DNA of 64,000 bases from an uncultured Oscillospiraceae bacterium (GTDB taxonomy: Bacteria > Bacillota > Clostridia > Oscillospirales > Oscillospiraceae), in NCBI GenBank assembly GCA_934636865.1, contig CAKUBI010000001.1, positions 62,001-126,000 on the forward strand, given 5' to 3'. A program made the position numbers and the translations under genes. Each line of letters opens with the position of its first letter. Position 1 is the stretch's first letter. The notes under the pieces are model-generated. The model was not told the DNA's origin. It made no database searches and saw nothing but the letters and a program-made list of their open reading frames with translations. Of this stretch, positions 46,654 through 55,335 are shown piece after piece.

Positions 46654-47448
46654 TTAGGCAATGCCGCCGCCGTCCACGACGAGCGCCGCGCCCGTGACCC
46701 AGGAAGCAAGGTCGGAGCAGAGGAACAGAACGCCCTTGGCGATATCCTCGGGCTGGCCGATGCGGGCGAGCGGACGGCCGCTGCCGCAGGACTTGAGGAA
46801 CGCTTCGATATCGGCGTCGCTCTTGATCTCGCCGGTCTGGCGGCCTTCGCTGATCATCATCGCGGTGACGGTGTCGCCGGGGTTGATGGAGTTGACGCGG
46901 ATGTTGTCCTTGCCGTGGTCGATGGCCATGGCGCGCGTCACGTTGACGATGCCGCCCTTAACGGCGCAGTATGCGGCAGCCTGGTCGCCGCCCTTGAGAC
47001 CCCAGCCGGAGCCGGTGTTGACGATGGAGCCGCCGCCGACCTTGCGCATCTCGGGGATGACGTGCTTGCTCATGAGGAACAGGCCCTTGAGACCCACGTC
47101 AAGAACGAAGTCCCACTCCTTCTCCTCGAGCTGGTCGATGGACTTGCGGACGGTGACGCCCGCGTTGTTGTGCAGGATATCGATGCGGCCGAACTTGGCG
47201 ACGATGGCGTTGACGGTGTCGATGACGCTCTGCTCGTTGGTCACGTCGCACTGGAAGAAGGCGGCGTCGCGGCCGGCGTCGCGCAGCTCCTGCGCGGCAG
47301 CCTCGGACTTGGGGCTCACATCGACGATGGCGACGCTCGCGCCGTAGGCGGAGAGCATCTGGGCAACGCCCAGGCCGATGCCGGAGCCGGCACCCGTAAT
47401 AACAGCGACCTTACCCGTGAGGTTCAGCGGATCTCCCTTTTGAATCAT
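46654..47448 (-). CDS. Short-chain dehydrogenase/reductase (SDR1)
   Basis: The 264-residue protein has TGAGSGIG, HNNAGVT, the catalytic Ser in NTGSGWG and Tyr-x3-Lys in AAYCAVKGG. AAAGGAG lies 11 bases before the ATG at 47448, which is chosen over an upstream frame reaching 47547. It is the first gene after the GG-N10-GC promoter. It shares only the general SDR frame with SDR2, so the two probably have different substrates. Confidence 0.87.
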   Translation of the reverse strand: MIQKGDPLNLTGKVAVITGAGSGIGLGVAQMLSAYGASVAIVDVSPKSEAAAQELRDAGRDAAFFQCDVTNEQSVIDTVNAIVAKFGRIDILHNNAGVTVRKSIDQLEEKEWDFVLDVGLKGLFLMSKHVIPEMRKVGGGSIVNTGSGWGLKGGDQAAAYCAVKGGIVNVTRAMAIDHGKDNIRVNSINPGDTVTAMMISEGRQTGEIKSDADIEAFLKSCGSGRPLARIGQPEDIAKGVLFLCSDLASWVTGAALVVDGGGIA

Positions 47449-47530
47449 GATAGAATCTCCTTTCATTGATGGCCGCTCCCCATGAAGGGGAGGACCTTGT
47501 TCACTATTCTCTATGTGGTGCTCTTTTATA

Positions 47531-47546
47531 AGCAAACGCCGTTCCA
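47531..47546 (-). promoter_or_regulatory. Sigma-54 (SigL) type -24/-12 promoter
   Basis: Minus strand TGGAAC-GGCGT-TTGCT, with GG and GC exactly ten bases apart as in the TGGCAC-N5-TTGCW consensus. It lies 83 bp before SDR1. The match is to the core pattern; -24 has A in place of C. Confidence 0.6.
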
Positions 47547-47570
47547 CTTTCCGCGCCCGGCATGAAAAAA

Positions 47571-47602
47571 GGGAACTTTAGTCGAATGGACTAAAATTTC
47601 CC
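47571..47602 (-). terminator. Intrinsic terminator upstream of the sigma-54 promoter
   Basis: Minus strand GGGAAATTTTAGTC and GACTAAAGTTCCC pair with a bulge, followed by TTTTTT. It would block read-through into the SDR-gcvP operon. Confidence 0.6.
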
Positions 47603-47658
47603 TGCCGCGCCGCACCCTCCGGCGCGCAAATTCCGTCATTTTGCCGCTTCTGCCGTTT

Positions 47659-47723
47659 TGCCATGTTTGGCAGCGTTTGCCAACGTGACAACCATTGTCA
47701 GCCGTGGCAAAATAAAGTTGTCA
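47659..47723. promoter_or_regulatory. Dyad cluster, probable activator-binding region
   Basis: Three perfect dyads lie close together: TGCCA-N4-TGGCA (47659-47672), TTGGCA-N5-TGCCAA (47667-47683) and TGACAA-N3-TTGTCA (47686-47700), with a further TTGTCA half-site at 47718. They are 113-190 bp upstream of the -24 element, the normal distance for sigma-54 enhancer sites. Confidence 0.55.
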
Positions 47724-47763
47724 GAAATGGCGCATAAATTCTCATTTGGCACAAAAGGCAGGA

Positions 47764-47799
47764 AAAGGCGTCCCCCCGCGGGAGACGCCTTTCTTTTTT
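47764..47799. terminator. Terminator after the lipid kinase gene
   Basis: AAAGGCGTC and GACGCCTTT enclose a CCCGCGGG core; T-run on the plus side and a shorter one on the minus side. Confidence 0.65.
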
Positions 47800-47824
47800 A
47801 ATATGTGCCGATCGTTTCCTTCGA

Positions 47825-48718
47825 TCAAAGCATCATCGTTACGCCGTTTTCCTCAATGCCGATCTCAACGAGCGGCGCGCCGGGATCATATTCGCCGTCG
47901 AGCGTCCAGGGGATGTCCTCGGCCGTCTCGGCCGTGACATGGCGGACATGGCGGAAGATAAGTCCCTCGGAATTGCAGTAGTCCTTGTTGATGAGCGCGA
48001 GGATGAGCGCCTGCATCGCGGCGGGCGTGCGCGGCACAGGCACGAGCAGCAGCTCAAAACGCCCGTCGTCGAACGAGACCTCGTCGGGCGAAAGCTTCAT
48101 CAGCCCCGCGATCGACGTCGAATTGCTGATCGCGCCGAAGAGATATTCCCCGTCGAACACCTCCCCGTCCGCCGTGATCTTCATGCGGTAGGGGCAGAGC
48201 GTGTCGAGGTTTTTCACGCCGTCGAGCATGTAGGCAAAGTGGCCGAACACGTTTTTGATGTCCTGCGGGACGGTGTAGGTCGTTTTCGTGAACGCGCCGA
48301 ACGACGCGACATAGACGAAGTTGCGCTCGCCGAATCTGCCGACGTCCAGCTCGCGCGGCTGTAAGCGCATGGCGGAGCGCGCCGCCTCGGCGGGGTCTGA
48401 GGAAATATTCAGGCTCGCGGCAAAGTCGTTCGTGCTGCCGCCGGGCAGATAGCTCACTGCGGGGCGCTTTTCTCGCGGGATGCGCATCACGCCGTTCACC
48501 GTTTCGTTGAGCGTGCCGTCGCCGCCGTGGCACACGACAAGGTCATAGTCCGCGCCCAGCTCCTCGGCAAGCTCCGTCGCCTCGCCCCGGCGCGAGGTCA
48601 TGCGCACGGAGACGAGGAAGCCCGCCTCGGAATAGATCGACACCGCGTCGAACAGCGGCGCGCGGGACTTGGTCTTTCCCGCGCGGGGATTGACGATAAA
48701 GAGCAGCTTCTTGTCCAT
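47825..48718 (-). CDS. Diacylglycerol kinase family lipid kinase
   Basis: The 297-residue protein has VNPRAGKTKS at the start, the ATP-binding CHGGDGTLNETVNG and PGGSTNDFAASL, the pattern of DgkB/YegS/BmrU kinases. DgkB returns diacylglycerol to phosphatidic acid. GAGGAGG precedes the ATG and a clear promoter lies at 48837. It stands alone. Confidence 0.9.
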   Translation of the reverse strand: MDKKLLFIVNPRAGKTKSRAPLFDAVSIYSEAGFLVSVRMTSRRGEATELAEELGADYDLVVCHGGDGTLNETVNGVMRIPREKRPAVSYLPGGSTNDFAASLNISSDPAEAARSAMRLQPRELDVGRFGERNFVYVASFGAFTKTTYTVPQDIKNVFGHFAYMLDGVKNLDTLCPYRMKITADGEVFDGEYLFGAISNSTSIAGLMKLSPDEVSFDDGRFELLLVPVPRTPAAMQALILALINKDYCNSEGLIFRHVRHVTAETAEDIPWTLDGEYDPGAPLVEIGIEENGVTMML

Positions 48719-48836
48719 AGGTCCTCCTCATTTTTGCTCTTCATAACATCTGACCGGCAAAGCGAAAAACGCCATACCGGCCAGCGGGGTCCTGTTAAAA
48801 AGATACGACGGTCTTTATTAACAGATGGTAAAGAAT

Positions 48837-48865
48837 ATCATAACACAGGTGATGAGCAGTTGCAA
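48837..48865 (-). promoter_or_regulatory. Promoter of the lipid kinase gene
   Basis: Minus strand TTGCAA, 17 bp, TATGAT, about 119 bp before the start codon. Confidence 0.55.
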
Positions 48866-48933
48866 TTCCCGGCAAAAAATAGTAAGCTTAATTTAGCAGT
48901 CATTTAACGCTCTTTGCCCAAAGGGGGATGCCC

Positions 48934-50139
48934 ATGAAAAATCACAAGACCTACCTGCACCTCGGCGTCACGCTCGTCGCCTCAGCCTGTCTGGTGCTCG
49001 TCTTTTACGACACGTTTTTCCAGAGCCGCGTGCTGCTGGATTTTGCCGACAAGCTCATGAGCGTGCTCTCGCCGGTCATCTACGGGCTGGTGTTCGCCTA
49101 CCTTCTCGCGCCGATCGTGGATTTCTTCGGCAATCTTATCGAAAAGGCGCTGCCGAAGGCGAAGTCCTCCCTCACGCGGGGGCTGAGCATCCTTGTCACG
49201 TGGATCGTCGTGCTCGCGCTGATCTACCTCATGTTCAGCATTCTCATCCCCGAGCTGGTGGAGAGCACAAAGACCCTCGCCGCCAACTTTGAAAACTACT
49301 ACAAGACCGTTTACAACTGGGTCAACGCGCTCGTGCAGAACGAAACGCTCTTTTCAGACGACGTGTTCTCCGATCAGGTCCTCTCCGCGCTCAACGGCTA
49401 CTACGATAAGCTCGTCAAGTGGATCACGGACACCGTCATCCCGCAGGCGCAGGTCGCCATCGTCGCCGTAACGGGCGGCATCTGGAGCGTGGTCATCTTC
49501 CTTAAAAACCTGCTCATCGGCATGATGATCTCGGTCTATCTTCTCGCGCGCAAGGAGGGCTTCGCCCGCCAGTCGAAAAAGATCCTCTACGCCATCCTGC
49601 CCGAAACGCCCTACCGCCGCACGCTGCGCGCCGTGTCCGAGGCCGACCGCATCTTCAGCGGCTTCGTGCGCGGAAAGCTGCTCGACTCGCTCATCATCGG
49701 TATCATCTGCTTTGTCTGCTGCTCGATCTTCAAGTTCCCCTATACGCCCATCATCTCGGTGTTCGTGGGCGTGACGAACATCATCCCGATCTTCGGTCCC
49801 TTCCTCGGCGCAGTGCCGAGCGCGTTCCTCATCCTGCTCGTGAGCCCCAGGCAGTGCCTTTACTTCATCATTTTCATCATCGCCCTCCAGCAGTTCGACG
49901 GCAACATTCTGGGGCCAAAGATCCTCGGCAAATCCACCGGCATTTCGAGCTTCTGGGTCATCGTGGCCATCGTGGTGGGCGGCGGCTTCGGCGGGGTGCT
50001 CGGCATGTTCCTGGGCGTGCCCATCTTTGCCTGCGTCAGCTCGCTTGTGAACTGGTTCACGGACCGCAGCCTTGAGAAAAAGGGCGCGACGGAGGAGCTG
50101 TTCGATCCCCTTCCCGCCCCCGGAGAGAAAAAGGACTGA
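48934..50139 (+). CDS. AI-2E family transporter
   Basis: The product is 401 residues with about eight membrane spans in the AI-2E/PerM layout: two N-terminal spans, a large extracellular part, then GFVRGKLLDSLIIG, PYTPIISVFVGVTNIIPIFGPFLGAVPS and QQFDGNILGPKILGKSTG, which are family signatures. Members export AI-2 or act in sodium/proton exchange. The ATG at 48934 fits AAGGGGG spacing better than the ATG at 48928. Confidence 0.92.
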   Translation: MKNHKTYLHLGVTLVASACLVLVFYDTFFQSRVLLDFADKLMSVLSPVIYGLVFAYLLAPIVDFFGNLIEKALPKAKSSLTRGLSILVTWIVVLALIYLMFSILIPELVESTKTLAANFENYYKTVYNWVNALVQNETLFSDDVFSDQVLSALNGYYDKLVKWITDTVIPQAQVAIVAVTGGIWSVVIFLKNLLIGMMISVYLLARKEGFARQSKKILYAILPETPYRRTLRAVSEADRIFSGFVRGKLLDSLIIGIICFVCCSIFKFPYTPIISVFVGVTNIIPIFGPFLGAVPSAFLILLVSPRQCLYFIIFIIALQQFDGNILGPKILGKSTGISSFWVIVAIVVGGGFGGVLGMFLGVPIFACVSSLVNWFTDRSLEKKGATEELFDPLPAPGEKKD

Positions 50140-50145
50140 TCCCGC

Positions 50146-51243
50146 ATGAAAGCGCTGAAAGCATTTTATCAGCAAAACAAGGGACTGCACCGCTGGCTCA
50201 TCGCCTGCGGCGCAGTCCTTGCGCTGTTTTACGCGCTGTGCGCGCACCGTCCGGCGGCAAACGTCTGGGTCTACGACGTGACGCTGCCGCTTGAGCAGCG
50301 GATGGGCCGCGCGTGCGCGGCGCTGCCGTTTTCGGTCGCGGAGCTTCTGTACGTGCTCGCGGCGGTCACGGCGGTAATTCTGCTCGCGCTGATGGTGCGC
50401 TATCTTGTGCGGTCGCGCAAAAAAAGGCGCGCAGCCTATCGCTGCGCGCTCTTTGCCGCGGACCTTGCGCTCACGGTCTACGCCGCCTTTTCACTCCTCT
50501 GGGGCGTGAATTATTACGCAGACGACTTCTGCGACATGACCGGCCTCACGCCCGAGCCAGTCGCGTATGAGGACCTGCTGCGCGTCACGCGCTATTTTGC
50601 CAACGGAGCGACGCTCGCGTCGAAGCAGGTCGCGCGCGATGCGGACGGCGTTTTCACCGCCGGCCGGCAGGACATCCTCGACTATGCCGATCAGGTCTAC
50701 GACTGCCTTTACGGCGAATTTCCCCTGCTCGACATGCCCGACCAGAAACCCAAGGGCGTTTATTTTTCCAAAATCATGAGCGCGATGAATTTCACGGGCT
50801 TCTACGCGCCCTTCACGGGCGAGTCGAACGTGAACATGGACTCCCCCGCGATGCTGCTCGCCTCGACCTGCGCGCACGAGCTTGCGCACCAGCGCGGCAT
50901 CGCGTCCGAGCAGCAGTGCAACTTCCTCGCGGTTTTAGCCTGCACGCGCTGCGATAACGCGGACTACAACTACGCGGGCTGGCTGCTCGGCTACATCCAC
51001 CTCTCGAACGCCCTGTACCGCGCCGACCGCGAGGCCTGGCAGGCTGTGCGCGATGCGCTGCCCGCGGAGGTCCTTGCGGACCTTCGCGCCAACAGCGCCT
51101 ACTGGGCGCAGTTCAAGGGCCTGACCGCGACGGTCACGCAGTCGCTCAACGACAAAATGATCAGATCCTACGGCGACAGTCTCGGCACACAGAGCTACGG
51201 CGCGGTGGTGGACCTTCTTGTGAAGTACTATTCCTGTTTCTGA
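50146..51243 (+). CDS. DUF3810 membrane protein with HExxH-type zinc motif
   Basis: The 365-residue protein has three N-terminal membrane spans and a soluble domain with HELAHQRGIASE (near residues 245-256), which fits a zinc metallopeptidase HExxH with a downstream Glu. DUF3810 proteins have no settled function. It is six bases after the AI-2E gene and so in the same unit, and its 3' end overlaps the convergent ABC gene by 16 bp. Confidence 0.85.
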   Translation: MKALKAFYQQNKGLHRWLIACGAVLALFYALCAHRPAANVWVYDVTLPLEQRMGRACAALPFSVAELLYVLAAVTAVILLALMVRYLVRSRKKRRAAYRCALFAADLALTVYAAFSLLWGVNYYADDFCDMTGLTPEPVAYEDLLRVTRYFANGATLASKQVARDADGVFTAGRQDILDYADQVYDCLYGEFPLLDMPDQKPKGVYFSKIMSAMNFTGFYAPFTGESNVNMDSPAMLLASTCAHELAHQRGIASEQQCNFLAVLACTRCDNADYNYAGWLLGYIHLSNALYRADREAWQAVRDALPAEVLADLRANSAYWAQFKGLTATVTQSLNDKMIRSYGDSLGTQSYGAVVDLLVKYYSCF

Positions 51244-52010
51244 GCGCCGTCCGTCTCGCGGTACGAGCGCAGGAATTCTCTCGTGCGCTGCTGGCGCGGG
51301 TTCCCGAATACCTGCTCGGGGCTGCCCTGCTCCACAATGACGCCGCCGTCAAGGAACACGACGCGGTCGCTCACGGCGCGGGCAAAGGGCATCTCGTGCG
51401 TCACGATGAGCATGGTCATGTGCTCGTCGGCAAGTGAGCGGATGACGCGCAGCACCTCGCCGGTGAGCAGCGGGTCGAGCGCGGAGGTCGGCTCGTCGAA
51501 AAAGAGGATCTCCGGCTTCATCGCGAGCGCGCGGGCAATGGCCACGCGCTGCTGCTGCCCGCCCGAGAGCTGGCAGGGGTAGGCGTTCTCCTTGCCCGCA
51601 AGGCCCATTTTGTCGAGCAGCGCCATGGCCTCGGCCTCGACCTCGGCTTTATTCCGCTTCTGCACGGCGATGGGCGCGTCGCAGATATTTTTGAGCACCG
51701 TATAGTGCGGAAAGAGGTCGAACTGCTGGAAAACAAGCCCGAACTTCCGCCGCGCTTCCCGCAGCGCGGCCTTTCCGCGGTACAAGCTCTTCCCGTTTTC
51801 CTCGCCCGCGCAGACGGTCTCGCCGTAGGCGAGCGAGCCGCCGTCCAGCGTTTCCAGAAGCGTCGCGCAGCGCAGCAGCGTCGATTTGCCGCCGCCCGAC
51901 GGGCCGATGACCGACACGACCTCGCCCTGCTCGATATGCAGAGAGACGCCCTTCAATACCTCGAGCGCGCCGAAGGCTTTGCGCGCATTGCTGATCTCAA
52001 ATACCGGCAA
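51228..52010 (-). CDS. Polar amino-acid ABC transporter, ATP-binding protein
   Basis: The 260-residue ATPase has Walker A GPSGGGKST, signature LSGGQQQRVAIARAL and Walker B ILFFDEPTSALDP, as in GlnQ/ArtP. It powers uptake through the permease at 52026. The start is TTG with GGGGAGAG upstream; it follows the permease by 15 bp. Confidence 0.94.
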   Translation of the reverse strand: MPVFEISNARKAFGALEVLKGVSLHIEQGEVVSVIGPSGGGKSTLLRCATLLETLDGGSLAYGETVCAGEENGKSLYRGKAALREARRKFGLVFQQFDLFPHYTVLKNICDAPIAVQKRNKAEVEAEAMALLDKMGLAGKENAYPCQLSGGQQQRVAIARALAMKPEILFFDEPTSALDPLLTGEVLRVIRSLADEHMTMLIVTHEMPFARAVSDRVVFLDGGVIVEQGSPEQVFGNPRQQRTREFLRSYRETDGAQKQE

Positions 52011-52025
52011 AGTTCTCTCCCCCTC

Positions 52026-52682
52026 TCAGCGATAGTAATTCAGCGCCTTTTCGCAGCGCTCCATCAAAAAGGCCATGACATAGTTGAAAATGTAGTAAAA
52101 GACGCCCGCCGCCACCAGCGCCAGCATGCCCGGCGTGTTCGGCGAGGCCACGATCTGCTTGGCGCGCGTGAACATCTCCACCGTGCCGATGACGGAGGCG
52201 AGCGAGGTGTCCTTCACCAGCGTGATGACCTCGTTCGTCACGCTCGGGATGACGCGCTTGACCATCTGCGGCAGGATGATGCGGCAAAACGTCTGCCCCT
52301 TTGTGTAGCCCAGCACCTCGGCCGCTTCAAACTGCCCGCGTGGAATGGATTCCAGCCCCCCGCGGTAGATTTCGGCAAAATACGCCGCGTAGTTGATGAC
52401 GAAGGCCAGGATCACCGCCGTAAAGCGCCAGTTGCCCGGCACCGTAACGCCGAGCAGGAGCTTGGGGCCGTAGAAAACGACCATCAGCTGCAGCATCAGC
52501 GGCGTGCCGCGCATGATGGAGATATACGCCTTGACGAACCAGCGCAGCGGCGTGATGCGGCTGCGCCGCCCGAACATCACGGCAAGGCCCAGCGGCAGCG
52601 AGCCGAGCAGCGTCAGGCAGAAGATCAGAAGCGACGTGACAAAGCCCTGCGCCAGCAGGGAGAGCATCGTGGATACGGTCAT
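52026..52682 (-). CDS. Polar amino-acid ABC transporter, permease
   Basis: The 218-residue protein has five or so spans and the HisM/GlnP family EAA-like loop ESIPRGQFEAAEVLGYTKGQTF and the early IMRGTPLMLQL. A homodimer is expected because only one permease gene is present. It lies between the binding protein and ATPase genes. Confidence 0.94.
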   Translation of the reverse strand: MTVSTMLSLLAQGFVTSLLIFCLTLLGSLPLGLAVMFGRRSRITPLRWFVKAYISIMRGTPLMLQLMVVFYGPKLLLGVTVPGNWRFTAVILAFVINYAAYFAEIYRGGLESIPRGQFEAAEVLGYTKGQTFCRIILPQMVKRVIPSVTNEVITLVKDTSLASVIGTVEMFTRAKQIVASPNTPGMLALVAAGVFYYIFNYVMAFLMERCEKALNYYR

Positions 52683-52699
52683 AACGTTTCCCTCGTTCC

Positions 52700-52755
52700 A
52701 TCAGAATCAGCGGAAAGTAGCGGGCGGAGGACCGTTCCCCCGCCCGCCAGGTCGC
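52700..52755 (-). other. GC hairpin between binding-protein and permease genes
   Basis: GCGGGCGG and CCGCCCGC pair. Such a stem often trims transcription so that the binding protein is made in excess; no long U-run is seen. Confidence 0.4.
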
Positions 52756-52765
52756 TTTATCGTTT

Positions 52766-53605
52766 TTACTTCTTGATGAGGCACAGGCTGTCGAGCACAA
52801 GGCCCTGATCGACATAGTTCTGCGCGATAGAGAGCATCGTGCCGTCCTCGGCCATCTTCAGAAGCTCCGCGTTCACCGCGTCGCGCAGCTCGGTGTTGCC
52901 CTTGAGGAAGCCGATGGCGTACTGCTCGGTAGAAAGAGGCTCGTCAAGGATAACGTAGTCGCCCTCGTTGTTGGCGATCTGATACTGCGCAACGCCGAGG
53001 TCCGCGGCCACCGCGTCCACCGTGCCCTGCGCGAGGTCCATAAAGCCCATGTTGTAGTCGGCAAGCTCCACGACCTCCTTGAGGGACGCCTTGAAGTCCT
53101 CCTTGTCGTTGATGGCGTCCACCGCGGAGGAAGCCGCCTGCGCCATCACGCTCTTGCCGGCAAGGTCCGCGAGCGAGGTGATGCCGCTGTCCGCCTTCAC
53201 GACGAGCACGATGGAGTTATCCACATAGGGGTCGGAGAAGGTGTAGTCGTTCTCGCGGCCGGTGTAGGTAAAGCCGTTCCAGATGCAGTTGATCGTGCCG
53301 CTCGCAAGCTCGGCGTCCTTGCTGTTCCAGTCGATCGCCACGGCCTCATACTCCCAGCCGAGACGCGCGCACAGCTCCTTCGCCATGGCGAGGTCGAAGC
53401 CGTCGTAGCTGCCGTCGGCGGCGATAAAGCCGAACGGCGGGAACTCGGCGTCAAAGCCGACGATCAGCTTCTGCGTTTCGCCGCCCTGCGTGTCCTGCGT
53501 ATTCTGCGTATCATCGGCGGTCCCGCCATCGTCGCTCTTGCTGCCGCATGCGGCAAGGGAGAGTACCATCACGGCGGCAAGCGCCATCGCTAAGAATTTT
53601 TTCAT
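52766..53605 (-). CDS. Amino-acid ABC transporter, substrate-binding lipoprotein
   Basis: The 279-residue protein has a lipoprotein signal (LAMALAAVMVLSLAACGSKS, lipidated Cys near 20), a Gly/Thr/Gln linker and a SBP_bac_3 domain (VGFDAEFPPFGFIAADGSYDGFDLAMAKEL). The FGF-DGFD pattern fits polar amino acids such as glutamine, arginine or cystine. The ATG at 53605 is chosen from the signal and the GGAGGAAG site. Confidence 0.94.
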   Translation of the reverse strand: MKKFLAMALAAVMVLSLAACGSKSDDGGTADDTQNTQDTQGGETQKLIVGFDAEFPPFGFIAADGSYDGFDLAMAKELCARLGWEYEAVAIDWNSKDAELASGTINCIWNGFTYTGRENDYTFSDPYVDNSIVLVVKADSGITSLADLAGKSVMAQAASSAVDAINDKEDFKASLKEVVELADYNMGFMDLAQGTVDAVAADLGVAQYQIANNEGDYVILDEPLSTEQYAIGFLKGNTELRDAVNAELLKMAEDGTMLSIAQNYVDQGLVLDSLCLIKK

Positions 53606-53808
53606 CGTTTCTTCCTCCTGATTTTTGTCCGGCGCCTGGCCGTTTGATTTAGTGTGGTAACACGATAACACAATACCTCGCAACAGTAAATGCACGTACT
53701 TTACAAAGATATTGTGCTAAAGCGCGCCGTCTTTCTCCGCTTTTCACAGTTTCCGCCGCATGCGGCAAAAAAGCGAACGTCCGTTCCCCCCTTTTCGGCG
53801 CTTTGCGC

Positions 53809-53837
53809 TTGTTTCTTTCCCGGCCGTGTGCTACAAT
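53809..53837 (+). promoter_or_regulatory. Promoter of pgi
   Basis: TTGTTT, 17 bp, TACAAT with an extended TG, 39 bp before the start. Confidence 0.6.
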
Positions 53838-53875
53838 GCAAGACAAGAAATTTTGATTCGCAGGAGGCCTTTTCT

Positions 53876-55207
53876 ATGCTGTCAATCGATGTATCCCATG
53901 CCGCGTCGTTCCTTCCCCTTCCCTACGAGGCGGCGCTGCGCCCGCGTCTGGAGCGCGCGGCGAACTGGCTGCAAAACGGCGGCGGCAAGGGCTCTGATTT
54001 TATCGGCTGGGTCACGCTCCCGCGCGATTACGACCGCGAGGAGTACGCGCGCATCCGCGCTGCGGCAAAGAAGATCCAGTCCGATTCCAAGGCGCTCGTC
54101 GTCATCGGCATCGGCGGCAGCTACCTCGGCGCGCGCGGCGTGATCGAGTGCCTGTGCTCGCCGAACTACAACTTAAAAAAGAAATCCACGCCGAACATCT
54201 ACTTCATCGGCAACGGCTTATCGTCCGACGCGCTGCGCGAGGTAACAGAGCTTCTCGGCGACGATGATTTCTCCGTCAACGTCATCTCCAAGTCCGGCAC
54301 GACGACCGAGCCCGCCGTGGCGTTCCGCTTCTTCCGCGAAATGCTTGAAAAGAAATACGGCAAGGAGGGCGCGGCAAAGCGCATCTATGCCACGACCGAC
54401 GCGCACAAGGGCGCTCTGAAGGGCCTTGCCGATCAGGAGGGGTATGAGAAATTCGTCGTGCCCGACAACATCGGCGGGCGCTACAGCGTGCTCACCGCCG
54501 TCGGCCTTCTCCCCATCGCCGTCGCGGGCATCGACTTAGACGAGCTCATGTCCGGCGCGCAGGAGATGATGGACCTCTGCGCCCGCAGCGATTACAGCAA
54601 TCCCGCCTGGCAGTACGCCGCCATGCGCCACGAGCTGTACCGTCAGGGCAAGAAGATCGAGCTGCTCGCCTGCTTCGAGCCGGCGTTCCGCTTCATGGCC
54701 GAGTGGTGGAAGCAGCTCTACGGCGAGAGCGAGGGCAAGGAGGAAAAGGGACTCTTCCCCGCGAGCGTCGATTTCACCGCGGACCTGCACTCCATGGGCC
54801 AGTACATCCAGCAGGGCGAGCGGACGCTGATGGAAACGGTCGTGCGCTTCGCGCCCTCGGAAAAGCAGATGGTCGTCCCCTTCGACGAGGCGAACGGCGA
54901 CGGGCTCAACTTCCTCGCCGGAAAGCCGATGGCGTTTTTAAACCGTCAGGCCATGGACGGCACGCTCCTTGCCCACGTTGAGGGAGGCGTGCCGAACATC
55001 ATTTTAAATCTCGACGAAAACAATGCCCGCACCATGGGCCAGCTCATCTACTTTTTCGAGTATGCCTGCGGCCTGAGCGGTTATATGCTCGGCGTGAACC
55101 CCTTCGACCAGCCGGGCGTGGAGGCCTACAAAAAGAACATGTTCGCCCTGCTCGGCAAGCCCGGCTACGAGGACCTCGGCGAGACGCTGCGCGTCAGGCT
55201 GCACTGA
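53876..55207 (+). CDS. pgi: Glucose-6-phosphate isomerase
   Basis: The 443-residue enzyme interconverts glucose-6-phosphate and fructose-6-phosphate. Sugar-phosphate contacts are seen in IGIGGSYLGARG and SKSGTTTEPA; GGRYSVLTAVGLLPIAVAG is the family signature. The ATG at 53876 has AGGAGG nine bases upstream; the longer frame from 53690 covers the promoter. Confidence 0.96.
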   Translation: MLSIDVSHAASFLPLPYEAALRPRLERAANWLQNGGGKGSDFIGWVTLPRDYDREEYARIRAAAKKIQSDSKALVVIGIGGSYLGARGVIECLCSPNYNLKKKSTPNIYFIGNGLSSDALREVTELLGDDDFSVNVISKSGTTTEPAVAFRFFREMLEKKYGKEGAAKRIYATTDAHKGALKGLADQEGYEKFVVPDNIGGRYSVLTAVGLLPIAVAGIDLDELMSGAQEMMDLCARSDYSNPAWQYAAMRHELYRQGKKIELLACFEPAFRFMAEWWKQLYGESEGKEEKGLFPASVDFTADLHSMGQYIQQGERTLMETVVRFAPSEKQMVVPFDEANGDGLNFLAGKPMAFLNRQAMDGTLLAHVEGGVPNIILNLDENNARTMGQLIYFFEYACGLSGYMLGVNPFDQPGVEAYKKNMFALLGKPGYEDLGETLRVRLH

Positions 55208-55244
55208 AAAATGTTTGAATAAACTTGAAAGTTTTGATTCAGCA

Positions 55245-55273
55245 TTGCAAAATCGATTCATTTATGCTATGCT
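55245..55273 (+). promoter_or_regulatory. Promoter of the small P-loop gene
   Basis: TTGCAA, 17 bp, TATGCT, 63 bp before the start codon. Confidence 0.55.
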
Positions 55274-55335
55274 GATTGCACCGAAAGACCATCCCCCGCG
55301 AAAGGGGCGGGGAGCTACTGAAAGGAGTGATTTCT

